In this document: piece after piece, positions 52,752-63,819 of the stretch
How the letters are laid out: each line of letters opens with the position of its first letter
How positions within the stretch are numbered: position 1 is the stretch's first letter
Origin: Paramecium sonneborni
Lineage: Eukaryota; Ciliophora; Oligohymenophorea; Peniculida; Parameciidae
Direction: 5' to 3'
Assembly (NCBI GenBank): GCA_905182985.1
Contig: CAJJDN010000100.1
Location: 91,290 to 155,289 of the forward strand
Length of the DNA: 64,000 bases
Program-made: the position numbers and the translations under genes
The notes under the pieces: model-generated
Told to the model about the DNA's origin: nothing
Seen by the model: the letters and a program-made list of their open reading frames with translations, nothing else
Databases searched by the model: none

Positions 52752-53600
52752 TCTCTTTTCAAATTAAATTATTATCTAAATTTTTAGTAATAACGAGATT
52801 TTTTTAGTTTTTCTTTGTATACCAACTTCCTTTATATAAAATAATTTAAATAAATCAATTACCTCTACTGCATCCTTATATGTAAATATAAAATGAAAAA
52901 TAATTCGAAATATAAAAATGATATCAATTTCTCTGTATATTTTAAATATATTAACCTTAAAGGTTAAATTGATTCTAAAAAACTTTGGAAATCATAAATT
53001 TTCAAAATAAAAAATCTCTAAAAAAGGTAAAAATTTTGATTTATTTAAAAATAATATTTAGTTAAATAGAATTTTTAATGCTTAGAATTACATATAGATA
53101 GTATATTTTTCATTGTATAATTTTATGAAATTAATTCATTTAAAAAATGATCTAACTAGCTTCAAGAAATCTCTTCATAAATAAACAAATTAAAAAATTT
53201 AATAAAAATATATGAATATCAAAAATATATTCTTCTTATAACGAATAAAATTAGTCAACAAAAAAAGTTTGAACTTAAAATGTTTAAATAGTTACCTTTT
53301 AAAAATAATTTATTTTTGCTTACAAATTTTTTTATAAGGAGTAAATTAAATTTTTTATGTTAATTGGAATTGTCATTAATATTGAGATTCTTTATTATAA
53401 AGTGATTGTAGATAACTAAATTAAGATGAGCAAAACCATCATTAGGAGTTATTTTAAAATTTTGAAGTGAAATATTAGAGTAATTATATGAATTTAAAAA
53501 ATTTAATCGAATGCTGAATTACTCAATAAAGATTGAGAAATCAATTATAAAACCTAAAGAAATAAAATTTCCCTAAATTATTGAAAACTGAATAAATAAC
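52752..53600. other. 849-bp AT-rich region
   Basis: Nothing convincing. On the minus strand, frames near 52752-52900 could include extra 5' exons of the small coiled-coil gene, but no phase-correct splice joins them. Otherwise nothing recognised. Confidence 0.35.
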
Positions 53601-53996
53601 ATGGAAAAAAATACATGCAAATATAAATTTATGTTGATTTAATTTAGGAATTTGGAAGAGAATGATTAAAAGAAAAAGAATAGCTGGTGTGAAAATAAAT
53701 AAATAATATATAATGATGAAAATGATGGAGCTGATTAAGTAAATTAAATTATAAATTAATTATAGTATTAGGAAGAATTGTTGGAAGTAATAATATTCGA
53801 AAGAGAAACTATAAAAGAATTGATAATAGGAAGTGAAAATTTAGAATTCAATGAGATGAATAAGAATAAGAGAAGTATACAGTAGAAATTAATTGTCATA
53901 ATAAAATAATGGATAGGAGTGTAAATTTTAGTGGCAATAAATCTAAGCAAGTTTATTAAGAATAGAGTAGGAATATTATAAAAAAAATTAATATGA
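53601..53996 (+). CDS. Hypothetical 131-aa acidic-to-hydrophobic protein
   Basis: Not recognised. Uninterrupted 132-codon frame. The N-terminal two thirds are Asn/Asp/Glu/Gln-rich with helix potential (QLQYQEELLEVIIFERE), and the C-terminal ~35 residues are hydrophobic and basic (KLIVIIKQW, LVAINLSKF), perhaps a membrane-associated helix. Composition is unlike random AT-rich sequence, but the length alone is not proof. Confidence 0.45.
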
Positions 53997-54148
53997 ATAC
54001 TTTAAAAAGAACCATAATAAAAATAAGATAGTCTTATGATATGAAAATTTGAATTGAATTTATATGTTATATATAGATTTAAAAATTCGTAATGATACTA
54101 TCTTTAAATAAGGTCACTAACATCTGAGTATAATAAACAAAAGATGAA

Positions 54149-54507
54149 TCAATTACTATCTTAATCAGATTATTTATGTTGAGCGAAATAACTTCTGGCA
54201 TATTGTTTGGATCTCCAAAAACTTGTATCTATAGAGGAAGATTTAGTCTTTTATGGATTAAATTTTTAGTGATGCGATCTTATATTATGGGTTCTTACCT
54301 GCATTAACTTGGTGTTCGAGTGCCAACAACTTAACTCATTCTCTTGAATAATCTTTAGCCTTTTGTATGGTTAGCATTTTCCAATAAAAAATTCAGATAA
54401 GTATTGTGTTCTGTTTAATTCCAGTGACCTTGTTGTTTGGTGATTTTCTTTGATCCTGTCTGCTATTAGCAGGATTACTTTGTAGCTTCAGAATCATTTT
54501 AAACCAT
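54149..54507 (-). CDS. MYB/SANT-like SHHQKF family DNA-binding protein (copy 2)
   Basis: 112 aa after one 20-nt intron (54279-54298), the shortest intron used here. GHWNQTEHNTYLNFLLE, then TRTPSQCRSHHQKFNP; the intron lies at the same place (within CR of QCRSHHQKF) as in the copy at 43685-44339. The tail is short and Lys/Ser/Gln-rich. Same single-repeat MYB-like fold and presumed nuclear DNA-binding role. The two proteins agree in the core but diverge elsewhere, so this is an old duplication or two members of a large family. Confidence 0.82.
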
Positions 54508-55566
54508 TAATTAGATTTAGAATAAAAATAATAATAACTTAATTTCTTAGGATCAACTCAATATTAATATAAATGAATAGTAATAATATTTAAAAAATTC
54601 TAAATTTCTTAAGTTATTAAAAACTAATGATTCAGAAGAAATTACTAGTTAATTTAAAAAGGCTTTAGAATTTTTGAGTTACAAATCTCTCATTTAAACC
54701 TAAAATACATTCTAAATATTTTTAAATTGAAGGAAAATATAATCATTTAGGTTTTTATGAAAAACAATTTATAAAATGAATATAAGCTATTGTCAATTTT
54801 CTTGATATTATAATTTTTATAATGTTTACTTATAGTTCGAGTAAAGATTTTAAAATATTCTATTTAATCACTATATTTTTTTATTCATTAGATTAAATAG
54901 AATAGAATTTGATAAGGTTTTAATCTCTTTTTCAAAATAAGATAAATTTTTATTTTTTGGTTTTATTCATGAGAAAAAGTAATTTCCAGTTATTTTAATT
55001 ATAAATCTTCATCAATCTTGTTTGAAGAACATCTTATAATTGATGAATATTATTTTAATAAACTGAAAAGCTTTATAATTCTCTTTTGTAAAATTCAAAT
55101 ATGATTAATAACAATTTTTAAAGAAATTTAACACTAAAAATAACTCTTTAATTTTAGTTTTTGGTTCTTATCTATAAATCTATTAAATTTCAATTGTTCT
55201 TAAGAGATAAATTGATTAACATTATTGTTTTAGAAAATTTTGATTTTAATTTGTATTGATACTAAGACAAATATCTTTCTTGAGAGTTGTAAAATAATCT
55301 GCTAACATAAATTAGCATTTAAAAATTGAATTTAATCTAGTTAATGTATCTAATAGAGATTGATAAAGAATAGATCTAAAATAAATGAGATATCTTTTGA
55401 TCACTCAATAAAATTAATGTTGGAGATGTGAATAAAGATCTATGAAAGAAATGAGAAATGTAAAGTATTGATTATTGGCATTTGATATAGTTTTGGTATA
55501 AAATCTTTTTTTCTGGTGTTTTTATTTCCTGATATGAATAATGCTGTATATTATTGATAATAATTA
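54508..55566. other. 1.06-kb intergenic region with one coding-looking stretch
   Basis: Plus strand about 54510-54727 reads as a convincing acidic coiled sequence (QQQYLKNSKFLKLLKTND, SEEITSQFKKALEFL) but has no ATG before it that does not overlap the divergent MYB gene, and no splice site I can justify. It may be the remains of a gene or belong to an exon structure I cannot see. The rest, to 55566, is AT-rich and empty to me. Confidence 0.35.
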
Positions 55567-56271
55567 ATGGAGAATGGACATTCAATACCTGTATTTTTGA
55601 CTAAGCTTTATACAATCGTATAAGGGAATTAAGAATAAGAAATATTAAGATTCGATGAGAGTGGGAGGATTCTAGTATTGGCAGATCAAGAGAGATTATA
55701 ATAATACTTGCTTCCAGAATATTTTGGACATAAGAATTTGCCTAGTTTTTTAAGGTATTTTATATTAAATAGGATAGATAATTGAACATGTATGGGTTTA
55801 AAAAGAGACACAATAATGGTGTGTTGGAATTTAAACATAAATATTTTAGAAGAGATGGGAAGTAAGGATTGCATGTTAATTAGGATAATTTTTGAATCAA
55901 ATAAAGAGAAGAAATGAGATTGAAATGATATAATAAATACCTGATTAAGAAGACATCAATACATCTATTGATTAGCTCAAATAAACATAATAAAGTTTGC
56001 AGAGTCTAATTTAAAATGTGGCAACATAAAATTTTATGATAATGAATACGATTATGCATCAATAGCAAGTAAGAATTTTATATAATCTTAGCAAATGGCA
56101 GAAACAAGTACTTCTAATTTTGTAAGGTTTGCTCATTTAAGTGACTTGATCTAGTAGGTGATTTCACATTTCTAAATTGATGCTAGCAATGAGATTGAAG
56201 GCAATCTAGCTCATTAAAGAAAAGAAGCTCAAAAAGGCTTAGAATACATTATAGAAGATACGGAAAAATGA
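55567..56271 (+). CDS. Heat-shock-factor-type DNA-binding protein
   Basis: 208 aa after three introns (55755-55777, 55875-55906, 56069-56091). An HSF DNA-binding domain is at ~8-105: [64 protein letters not shown] is the recognition-helix signature of heat shock factors. A Gln-rich helical segment with HR-A/B-like heptads follows (~120-160), fitting trimerisation. Known role: binds nGAAn repeats and activates stress genes in the nucleus. It is short (HSFs are usually 300-600 aa) with no obvious activation domain, so it may be a small or repressor-type HSF. All three introns are needed to keep the domain. Confidence 0.88.
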
Positions 56272-56295
56272 TTCTAATATATCAATTAATTAAAG

Positions 56296-56410
56296 TGTTG
56301 TAGGGAACCAGATGCAATGACAATCAAACACAGGTAGCCTAGTGTACAAATTAACCCTCTTAAGAATCAGTTCCTTATTCTCTCATTAAGCTTTCTTGCT
56401 TTCCTTTACT
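56296..56410. ncRNA. Candidate structured non-coding RNA (weak)
   Basis: A patch clearly richer in G+C than the surrounding sequence, with no open frame of note. An 8-bp potential stem pairs 56301-56308 with 56370-56377 around a ~61-nt loop. No tRNA cloverleaf, C/D-box pair or H/ACA pattern can be drawn with confidence. It may also be 3' UTR of the HSF gene or promoter of the JmjC gene. Confidence 0.25.
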
Positions 56411-56493
56411 TTTTAAATATACATATATATTCTCTCACCGGGGTACTCAAAGGCTTGTTTTGATTCCAAGATTTATAAGTATTATTTAAAAAC

Positions 56494-57607
56494 ATGACAA
56501 CCATCGAAGAATGTCCTGTATTACACCCAACACCCTAAGAGTTCGAAAATTTCTATCATTACATAGAGAAAATAGATAAATAATATTCGACCAACTACGG
56601 GATGGTGAAAGTAAATTATATAATTTAAATTAATTCATAGATCATTCCCCCAAAGAACTTCCGAATTCGCTAGTAAGACTATAATAAATCTCTTGATAAT
56701 CTTATTGTTTAGGGTCCAATAGAATAAAATGTTTATGGTAAGGGTGGGAACTATGAATGTTTACATATCTTAAAAAAGTCAATGCCTTTAAAAGATTACA
56801 AAGCAAAACAAATAGAAATAGATAAACAACATGAAAAACTAAATTCAGATTAACTTGAGAAACTTTATTGGAAGAGTTTAGCATTTAGTCCTCCTCTTTA
56901 TGGTGCCGATATTAAACTTAGTCTTATGGATGTTAATAGTTCTTGGAACCTAAATCAAATAACAAGTTTATTAAATTTTGGACTAAAGAATCGTATTCCT
57001 GGAGTTAATGAGCCGTATATATATGTAGGTTCATGGAAGTCATTCTTTGCTTGGCATAAAGAAGATTTAGATCTTTGTAGTGTAAATTATCTTCATGTTG
57101 GGAAAGACAAGTAATATTTAATCATTTATAATTATTAGGTTTTGGTATTCGATTCCTGAAGCAGATAGTCATTTAATTGAGAAGTATGCTAAATAGATAT
57201 ATGGGGATCATTTTAATAAATGTTCAGAATATTTAAGACATAAAACAACAGTAATAAATCCTTATTTGTTAAAAGAGAAAATTCCTGAAATAAGAATTTC
57301 AAAAATGGCTCATCATCAAGGTGAATTTATGTTTATCTTTGCTGGAGCTTATCATTAAGGATTTAATTGTGGATTTAACATAGCTGAAGCAGTTAATTTA
57401 GCTACTTTGAATTGGTTACCTTTACTTTTATAGGCAAAAACATGTTCATGCGTAAAGGATAACGTGAAAATAGATTCAGTATGTTTTGCTGAAAATTTGA
57501 AACGTTCTAATAAATTTAAGGAGGATGAAAGAGTAAAGAACTTTATGGAGAAAACAAAATCGATGTAACAGATACTTCGTAAAAACATAAAGAAAATAAA
57601 AGTATGA
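56494..57607 (+). CDS. JmjC-domain histone demethylase, KDM4-like
   Basis: 351 aa after two introns (56611-56640 and 57111-57138). JmjN at ~8-50 (CPVLHPTPQEFENFYHYIE) is followed by JmjC: NEPYIYVGSWKSFFAWHKEDLDLCSVNYLHVG, then FWYSIPEAD, and [29 protein letters not shown]. The Fe(II) triad is visible as His178 and Glu180 in AWHKED and His268 in AYHQGFN. These strings are the KDM4/JMJD2 signature. Reaction: Fe(II)/2-oxoglutarate-dependent removal of methyl groups from histone H3 lysines (K9/K36 in KDM4). A short Cys-containing end (CSCVKDN...CF) could bind the zinc that KDM4 needs. No PHD or Tudor domains, which is simpler than animal KDM4A-C. Intron 1 is 30 nt, in frame and without TGA. Confidence 0.9.
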
Positions 57608-57678
57608 TTAATAACTTTATTATGGAATATTTTTATAGATCCATTAATAAATATATATATATTATAGATATGCAATAA

Positions 57679-60600
57679 TCAATTTTCTTCTTCATATGAT
57701 TATTCATCTTTCTTTTGATTTTAGAAAGGATCTATTTTGATATTCTTATCATAATTAATTTTTGGGAGAAGATCAGAATCCTAACTATCTCCAATGATAT
57801 CTTATTATTTAGATTACTTAAAATAATAAGATAAAATGTAATACAGCTTTAAGATCTTTAACATGCCTACTTAAAAGTGGTTTATTAATTAATTTGATCT
57901 ATTCTGAATTAAGTTTATCAAAAACATTCTATTCAAGTACATTAGCAATGATAGGAATGGTATAAATAGAATGTTTAGACATAATTTAAAGCTCATCTGA
58001 GAACTAACCAATTCTTTCTGCATGAAAATGAACAAATACTTCTCTGACTAAACCAAGAGAGATCTAAATAAATAAATAAAGAATACTGAGCCCATCTATT
58101 TCATAATAGCTTTGATATTAGTATTCAAAGGTTATTTAAGAATTATACGTTAAGCCATAATGTCTTCATTCTTCACAGAAATCTTGAATTCATAAGAACT
58201 TCCTTATTTCAGTTCACCAAAATGAACACTAATAGGATATATTAATAAATCTTTTTTTAATCTATCATTAATATCACCCGTAACCATAAGATTCTTTTTA
58301 TCTATTAGATCTTCTAAATTATTTTTTTTGTCTAATGTTCTAATTATAGTTTAATGCATGCCTTCATTTCTAAGTTGACTAATAGGAGCAGCCTATTAAT
58401 AAACTCTTGTAGCCATAGAACTTATTTTAATTCTATTATCAGTTGTAGCATCAGTAAGAATATATTTCTAATTCAATTCTGATTTTGGATTAGTTTTAAG
58501 AAGACAAGGAACTTATTTAATATCTTTTCTTTCTTTTCCATAAACATCGAAATCTTTCTTTTTTACTTATCTATATCTAATAGAATCATCAAGCTGTTTT
58601 TGTTATTTAACTTCTTCATCTATTTCAGCTTGAGTAAAAACAGAAGGTTTAATAATAACCTTAGCTAAATTATTAGTATTATTATATTATGGAGAAGGTA
58701 ATTAAGGTTATTCTAAAGGAATAAGACCTTCTGGTATTGTTTTTTATACTTCTTATTAATTCTAACAATTTTATACTTCTTCTGTTGTTTAGACTATCCT
58801 TTCTCTTGGTTTTTTTATAGGAGGATCTTCAGGAGCACTTTTTAAATATTCATGTCCTTCTTTAGTATCAAAATAATTTTAGACAAATCCTTTAGCTTCA
58901 GTTAATGGTTTGATAGATTTTTAGAGTTAAATAGTTTATACTTTTCTTTATAAATCAACAAAAGCAGTTTAAACTACTTATTATACTTTGGATGTTCTTA
59001 CAAGTGTTTATTCTAGTGGTTCTATTATATTGGAAGTCAAATCAGATAAGCTAATTTTACTTTTAGCTTAATCATAGGATTCATAAGAATAATCAGTTCT
59101 TCTACTTTCCAATATCTTCATTTAAATAATAAATTCAGCATCTCTTTCATCTTCTGATTTTTATATTACACCAAATTCATTTTATGCTTTTTACATTGCT
59201 TTTTACCAGACTTCATATTTTTATAATGATTATTCGTGAATAGTTCTTTGATCTTTATCGAAAGGTAAATATTCTAAGAAATTTCTATAAGTAAAAACTT
59301 TATGAGGTATAATAGTTGTTTTTTAAACAGTTTTAGGTACAATATCTAAAGTTTATGGTATTTTAACATCAATAAACTTTTTAGATTGATTTTTTAATTC
59401 AGTAATAAATGATATAGATTTAACATTATTTGGTAATTCATCAATTAATTTAGTAGAGAATGGATTTTCTGATTTAAGTCTAAAATAATCTTATAATTGA
59501 GTATGATTAAATAATTCAATACCTGTATTATCATTTTTAACTAAGAATAATCTAGGAGGAACCCATGATTTAGGAGGTGGAAGTACTTTATTTTCTTCAT
59601 CTACAAATAATCCATCTGGAATTTGATCTGGAGTTGATGGTTCTTAATTTAAAGATACAGAAATCTTAGATGTTACATTACCATCTTCATCAATCTAAAA
59701 ATAATTAGATTCTTCATCCTTAGTAAATATACACTTTCTAGTTAAATCAATAGTATAGACACCAGCTTTTCGTTCATCAGAGACAGAAAACAATTATAAC
59801 CAATAATCTAGGTCTTATCCTAATTATTTCTTTTCTCCTTTATTATTTAATCGCACTCTCTCTTCTGCTGTTACAATAACTATTTCACCATCATCTACAA
59901 CTTTTGCAACACTTCCATCTTAAGTATACATCAAATGAATCCTATTAGTCTTATATTATTTGTATTCTGGTAATTCTTACTTCTCTATGTATGATATAAC
60001 CTTGCATCCCTAATAATAAGTCTCAACCACCCTACCATCATTACTTCTTTCAAATATATTCTCAAAACCCACATTTGCATATGCACTACCCATTCCAATT
60101 ATTGTCCCTGTTCTCTACTTTACCTTATCTATTGTCACTACAACACTTGCAAAATTGGGATGCTCCACTATTACCTTATCTCCCTTTATTAACATCATTG
60201 TCCCATCATAATGTTATGTATATTGACTCCCATCCTTATAATTTATTATCAATGTCTAATCATCTCTTATATACACTCTAGCTCCACTCTCAGGATCATT
60301 CTTTGTTGCACAAGGTATCTTCTCTATTCCTTTTTAAGACTTTCTATAACCCTTATTATTTGTTGTTATCCACATCTCATTTTTGTACATCGATACATTA
60401 CCATTTGCATATAACACTATTATTGAACCATCCTTCTTATAAACTATCACACTACCCTATCCTGTTATTATTCTCTTTATCTCCAATTCGTGATTTATCT
60501 CTGCATTATCATACAAATTCAATAATGTTTAACTCTATTCTTATGCTTTTTAATACAAATATTATTAAACTACCTCACCCTTCTATGTAAATCTCAAACA

Positions 60601-62835
60601 AAGACCATTTTTAAATGTCAAATTCATTATCTAATCCTATACACTCATTCTCAAATCACTAAATTAACTATAAAAACCCCCTTATATACCAAACACTACA
60701 TTCTCCTTTATCACCCTATATCTCAATCTTTCAACCTCTCCTACTGTAAACTTTGTTGCTATTATTAATGAATTATCTGTTGGATACATTATTTTCGATC
60801 TCTCTGTTATTGAACCTATCTATTAATAATCAATATCATAATAATATTCACTATTAAAATTTCTAACCTATATATAATATTCCAAATTTGGTAATACTCT
60901 CCATTCTGCTGACCATTTCTTTCTTAATGTTCTTCCTGGTGGATTCTTATAATAACAACAAACCATAAGAGCATCATCATCAGGTAAATATTTTAAAACA
61001 ACTTATGGATCATGTAATAATGCCTCATAAAATTGTTATCTAAGAGTATTTTTATTATGTCTTTCCATGTAGATACGATCACCCATATACCAATCCTATT
61101 CAGGTTCGTTTTCTTTAAGAAGTTCTTCGAAAGAGAGAAGCAATTATCTTCTTTCAAATTCACTTACATCTACAGTAATAAATGGATGTAATTTAGCCTT
61201 ATTAGCTTTTCTAAGTTTATCTGACTTTTCTGCAATTTCAGGCATTCCTTATCTATCAATACCAGGAAATTATAGATTGTCAAAGATTTTGTGTTCTCGT
61301 TCTACAATTAATTATTAATCATGCAATAATCCAAAATGTGCTCTAACTTAAATGTAATCACATTCATCGAGAATCAATTATTTAGCACTTTCTTATTATT
61401 ATGGTTCTTTTTTTTGATTAGCTAAAAGTCTATTAACTTATTCAGCATCTTCTTAATCTTCTAAACATGGAGGTACTTTAGAACTTGAAATATAAGCAGC
61501 TTCAGCAGATAATTAATCTAATAAACATTCTAATAATACACAAGGTCCTACTTTAGATAAATGTACATCAGATAATTATCGCTTATAATATTATAAATGT
61601 AATTTTGCTTTCATTTTAGATTATTATTCTAAGGCTTCTTCAATTTATTATTTTCTAAGTTCAATTTATTTATTTTTTTCAATTTCAGCTAATCTTTCAG
61701 CTTCTAATTCAGCATCTGTTTTTTTTGCTTCTTTTTTTGCTCCTTTTTTATTTTTTTCAGCTGCAGCAGCATCTTCAGCAGCTTTTTATTATTCTTCAGC
61801 TAAATGAGCTTCATGTTTAATTTTTTCAACTTCTAAATCAAATGGATCTTTAGGTGCTTCTTTAGTAATTAATGGAATAGGTTTTTTATTAAGAATCCAT
61901 TCATTAAATTATTATTGATCTATACTAAATTAACATATTTCTTCAATTAATTATTCGTGAAATAATTTAAGCGTTTCTTCTTCAGATTCTAGATCCATTT
62001 CTAAAATTAATTCTTTAATAGTAAGTTATCTAAGTTGATCTGTTTTAGAAGAAGCATTTCTTTATTTTTTGATTTCTTCAATAACAGCTCTTTCAGCAGT
62101 AGTATAATGTAAAGATTCTTCTGAATATGATCTTTTAATAGTAACAGGTTATACAAATTCTTCCATTCTTTTTTCTAATTCTTCTTAGAAATCTTCAGGT
62201 TATTCTAAAAGATTCATATCAATTCCACCCCAATTAATAACTTTTTCTTTAATATGCATAATGAATTCAATAGATTCTTATGGTACTTAAGGGAATCCTT
62301 GAACAATAAAAACAACATCAAAGTTTTTAGAGTATTCTTTTTCAGGTATAATTTTTTCAGGTTCAACAATAGGTGCAACTGCCGTAGTATCTTTTCCTCC
62401 CTTTTTTACATCTTTCTTATCATCTTTCTTTGGTGGAGCAGCTTTTTCAGCAGCTTATGCTTAAGTAGCTAAGAATTTAGCTTTTCTAATTTATAAGACT
62501 TAATCTTAAATAAACATTTGAAATCCTTTATTCATAACTTCAGATGTAAGTTCTGTTGCTACTTCTGCCATAAATTTAGAATCCTATTATTATAATCAAT
62601 AATATACTTTCTTTTATTTATCAGTCAATGAAGATGGATCTACATATAATTATTTTTCTTTGCAAAAATTAATAATTTCTTCTCTAGTTACATTCTTTTA
62701 AAATGATTTGCATTCTTTAAGTAAATGTAATAATTTAGTAGCACGACTCTTTCCAGCTTCTATTCTAATACCTACACAAAGATGTTTAAGTGGTGGTAAG
62801 GCATTTATATCAATTTCATCTTTTTTAGGTGGCAT
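57679..62835 (-). CDS. SPAG17: SPAG17/PF6-type central-pair ciliary protein
   Basis: 1693 aa after three introns (57817-57844, 58064-58086, 62584-62607). The N-terminus is MPPKKDE, followed by the Lys/Glu/Ala-rich region usual for SPAG17. A long middle with many beta-rich DG repeats (DGSQYTQHYDGTMMLIKGD) follows, and the C-terminal end has the SPAG17-type block (HFGELKQGSSYEFKISVKNED). The two 3' introns are required to reach the C-terminal acidic end; the 24-nt one near the 5' end contains an in-frame TGA, as expected for a normal 3n intron. Known role: part of the C1a projection of the axonemal central pair, needed for motility (PF6 in Chlamydomonas). Length is a little shorter than PF6/SPAG17 (about 2200). 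The start used is MPPKK; a further in-frame ATG lies at 62898. Confidence 0.88.
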
Positions 62836-63159
62836 ATTTATTATTTTTATTATATTTATTAATCCTATATAATGTAAATGTAATTCATAAGAAAACACAT
62901 ATTTTGAACATTAGTCTTAATTATACTTAAACTTTTTTATTGATGCTCATATAAAAGAAATGAGTTAATTTTTTGGATTATATATACATATACAATCTAA
63001 TTATTTAATTAAATAGTATTTTACTTAATATTAGTTTATTTATTCACATCATTATTGACAGCCATTTTATAATATGATTATTAACAAATTAAAAGCAGCC
63101 AATTATAATACTTTTAAGTTAAAAGATGTTAATAATGAGCGCCATTAATTTAATTAAAG
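62836..63159. promoter_or_regulatory. 324-bp divergent promoter region
   Basis: Between the SPAG17 start (minus) and the HP1-like start (plus). AT-rich. It must contain both promoters. It has a small GC-containing patch with GAGCGCC at about 63137-63143. No known box. Confidence 0.45.
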
Positions 63160-63597
63160 ATGTCAGCTTCACCAGTTTCTGTCTCCTCTTAAGAAGAATA
63201 TATGGTTGAAGCCATTACAAATAAAAGAATCAAGAATGGAAGAACTGAATATGAAGTAAAATGGTAGGGATATTCTGATAATGAAAAAACTTGGGAACCA
63301 ATTGAAAATCTACAATCGGTCATGACATATGTTCTTGATTTTGAATAAACCTTAAAATAAAAACAACCTTAAGAAGTTGGAGAAGGAAATTATGATGATG
63401 GTGATTCTGCAGATGAAATATTATAAATTAGAAAAGATAATGATGGTTAAAACCTTCTATTTTAAGTGTCTTGGAAAGTAAAAAATAATCGCGCACCTAA
63501 AGTATCATGGATTAATTAAAACACACTTAAAATGCACAATCCAGAAATATTAATTGATTATCTATTAAAGAAAATCAAATGGCCAAATAATAAATGA
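63160..63597 (+). CDS. HP1-like chromodomain plus chromoshadow-domain protein
   Basis: 145 aa, single exon. A chromodomain (~14-65: [40 protein letters not shown]) carries the aromatic cage residues (Tyr16, Trp40-type, Trp51-type) that read H3K9me/H3K27me, and the WEPxENL end. A chromoshadow-like domain follows (~85-140, ILQIRKDNDGQNLLFQVSWKVKN...PEILIDYL). This is the architecture of heterochromatin protein 1. Ciliate relatives (Pdd-type, Hhp1) act in heterochromatin and, in conjugating cells, in programmed DNA elimination. Very short for HP1, with almost no hinge. Nuclear by inference. Confidence 0.9.
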
Positions 63598-63621
63598 GAT
63601 ATTATTATTATTATTATTATT
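63598..63621. repeat. (ATT)n microsatellite upstream of a small gene
   Basis: About eight ATT units fill nearly all the 24 bp between the HP1-like stop and the next ATG, so the small gene's leader is almost pure repeat. Confidence 0.8.
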
Positions 63622-63819
63622 ATGGATAATTCAAATCAATCCATCAGTGCTTTAACTGAATGTTTAAAGAGAATACCTATCCAAGAGATTAGAAATAATC
63701 CAAATCTCATTGCTAATCTTTATAACAAAAAAATGGGAACTAATGTTACCGCTGATGATGTTGTCAAAAAATTAAATACAGATCTTAAAACTATTGAAAG
63801 ACGAATTACAAACAGTTGA
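63622..63819 (+). CDS. Small 65-aa protein of unknown function
   Basis: Not recognised. An uninterrupted 66-codon frame that starts 24 bp after the HP1-like stop. The sequence is helix-rich with alternating hydrophobic and charged residues (ALTECLKRIP, NPNLIANLYNKKMG, DVVKKLNTDLKTIERR) and looks like a folded helical hairpin rather than a chance frame. No signal peptide or TM. Confidence 0.55.
   Translation: MDNSNQSISALTECLKRIPIQEIRNNPNLIANLYNKKMGTNVTADDVVKKLNTDLKTIERRITNS

Noticed and set aside
54130..54440. Plus-strand frame that looks like a 7TM receptor C-terminus (NNLQPFVWLAFSNKKFRQ).
   Set aside because: It is the antisense shadow of the MYB SHHQKF gene, which has exact exon phases and a shared intron position.
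62836..62898. Upstream ATG extending SPAG17 by 21 residues (MFSYELHLHYIG...).
   Set aside because: MPPKKDE is the usual N-terminal start of the family and the extra segment is hydrophobic and atypical. It cannot be excluded without 5' data.
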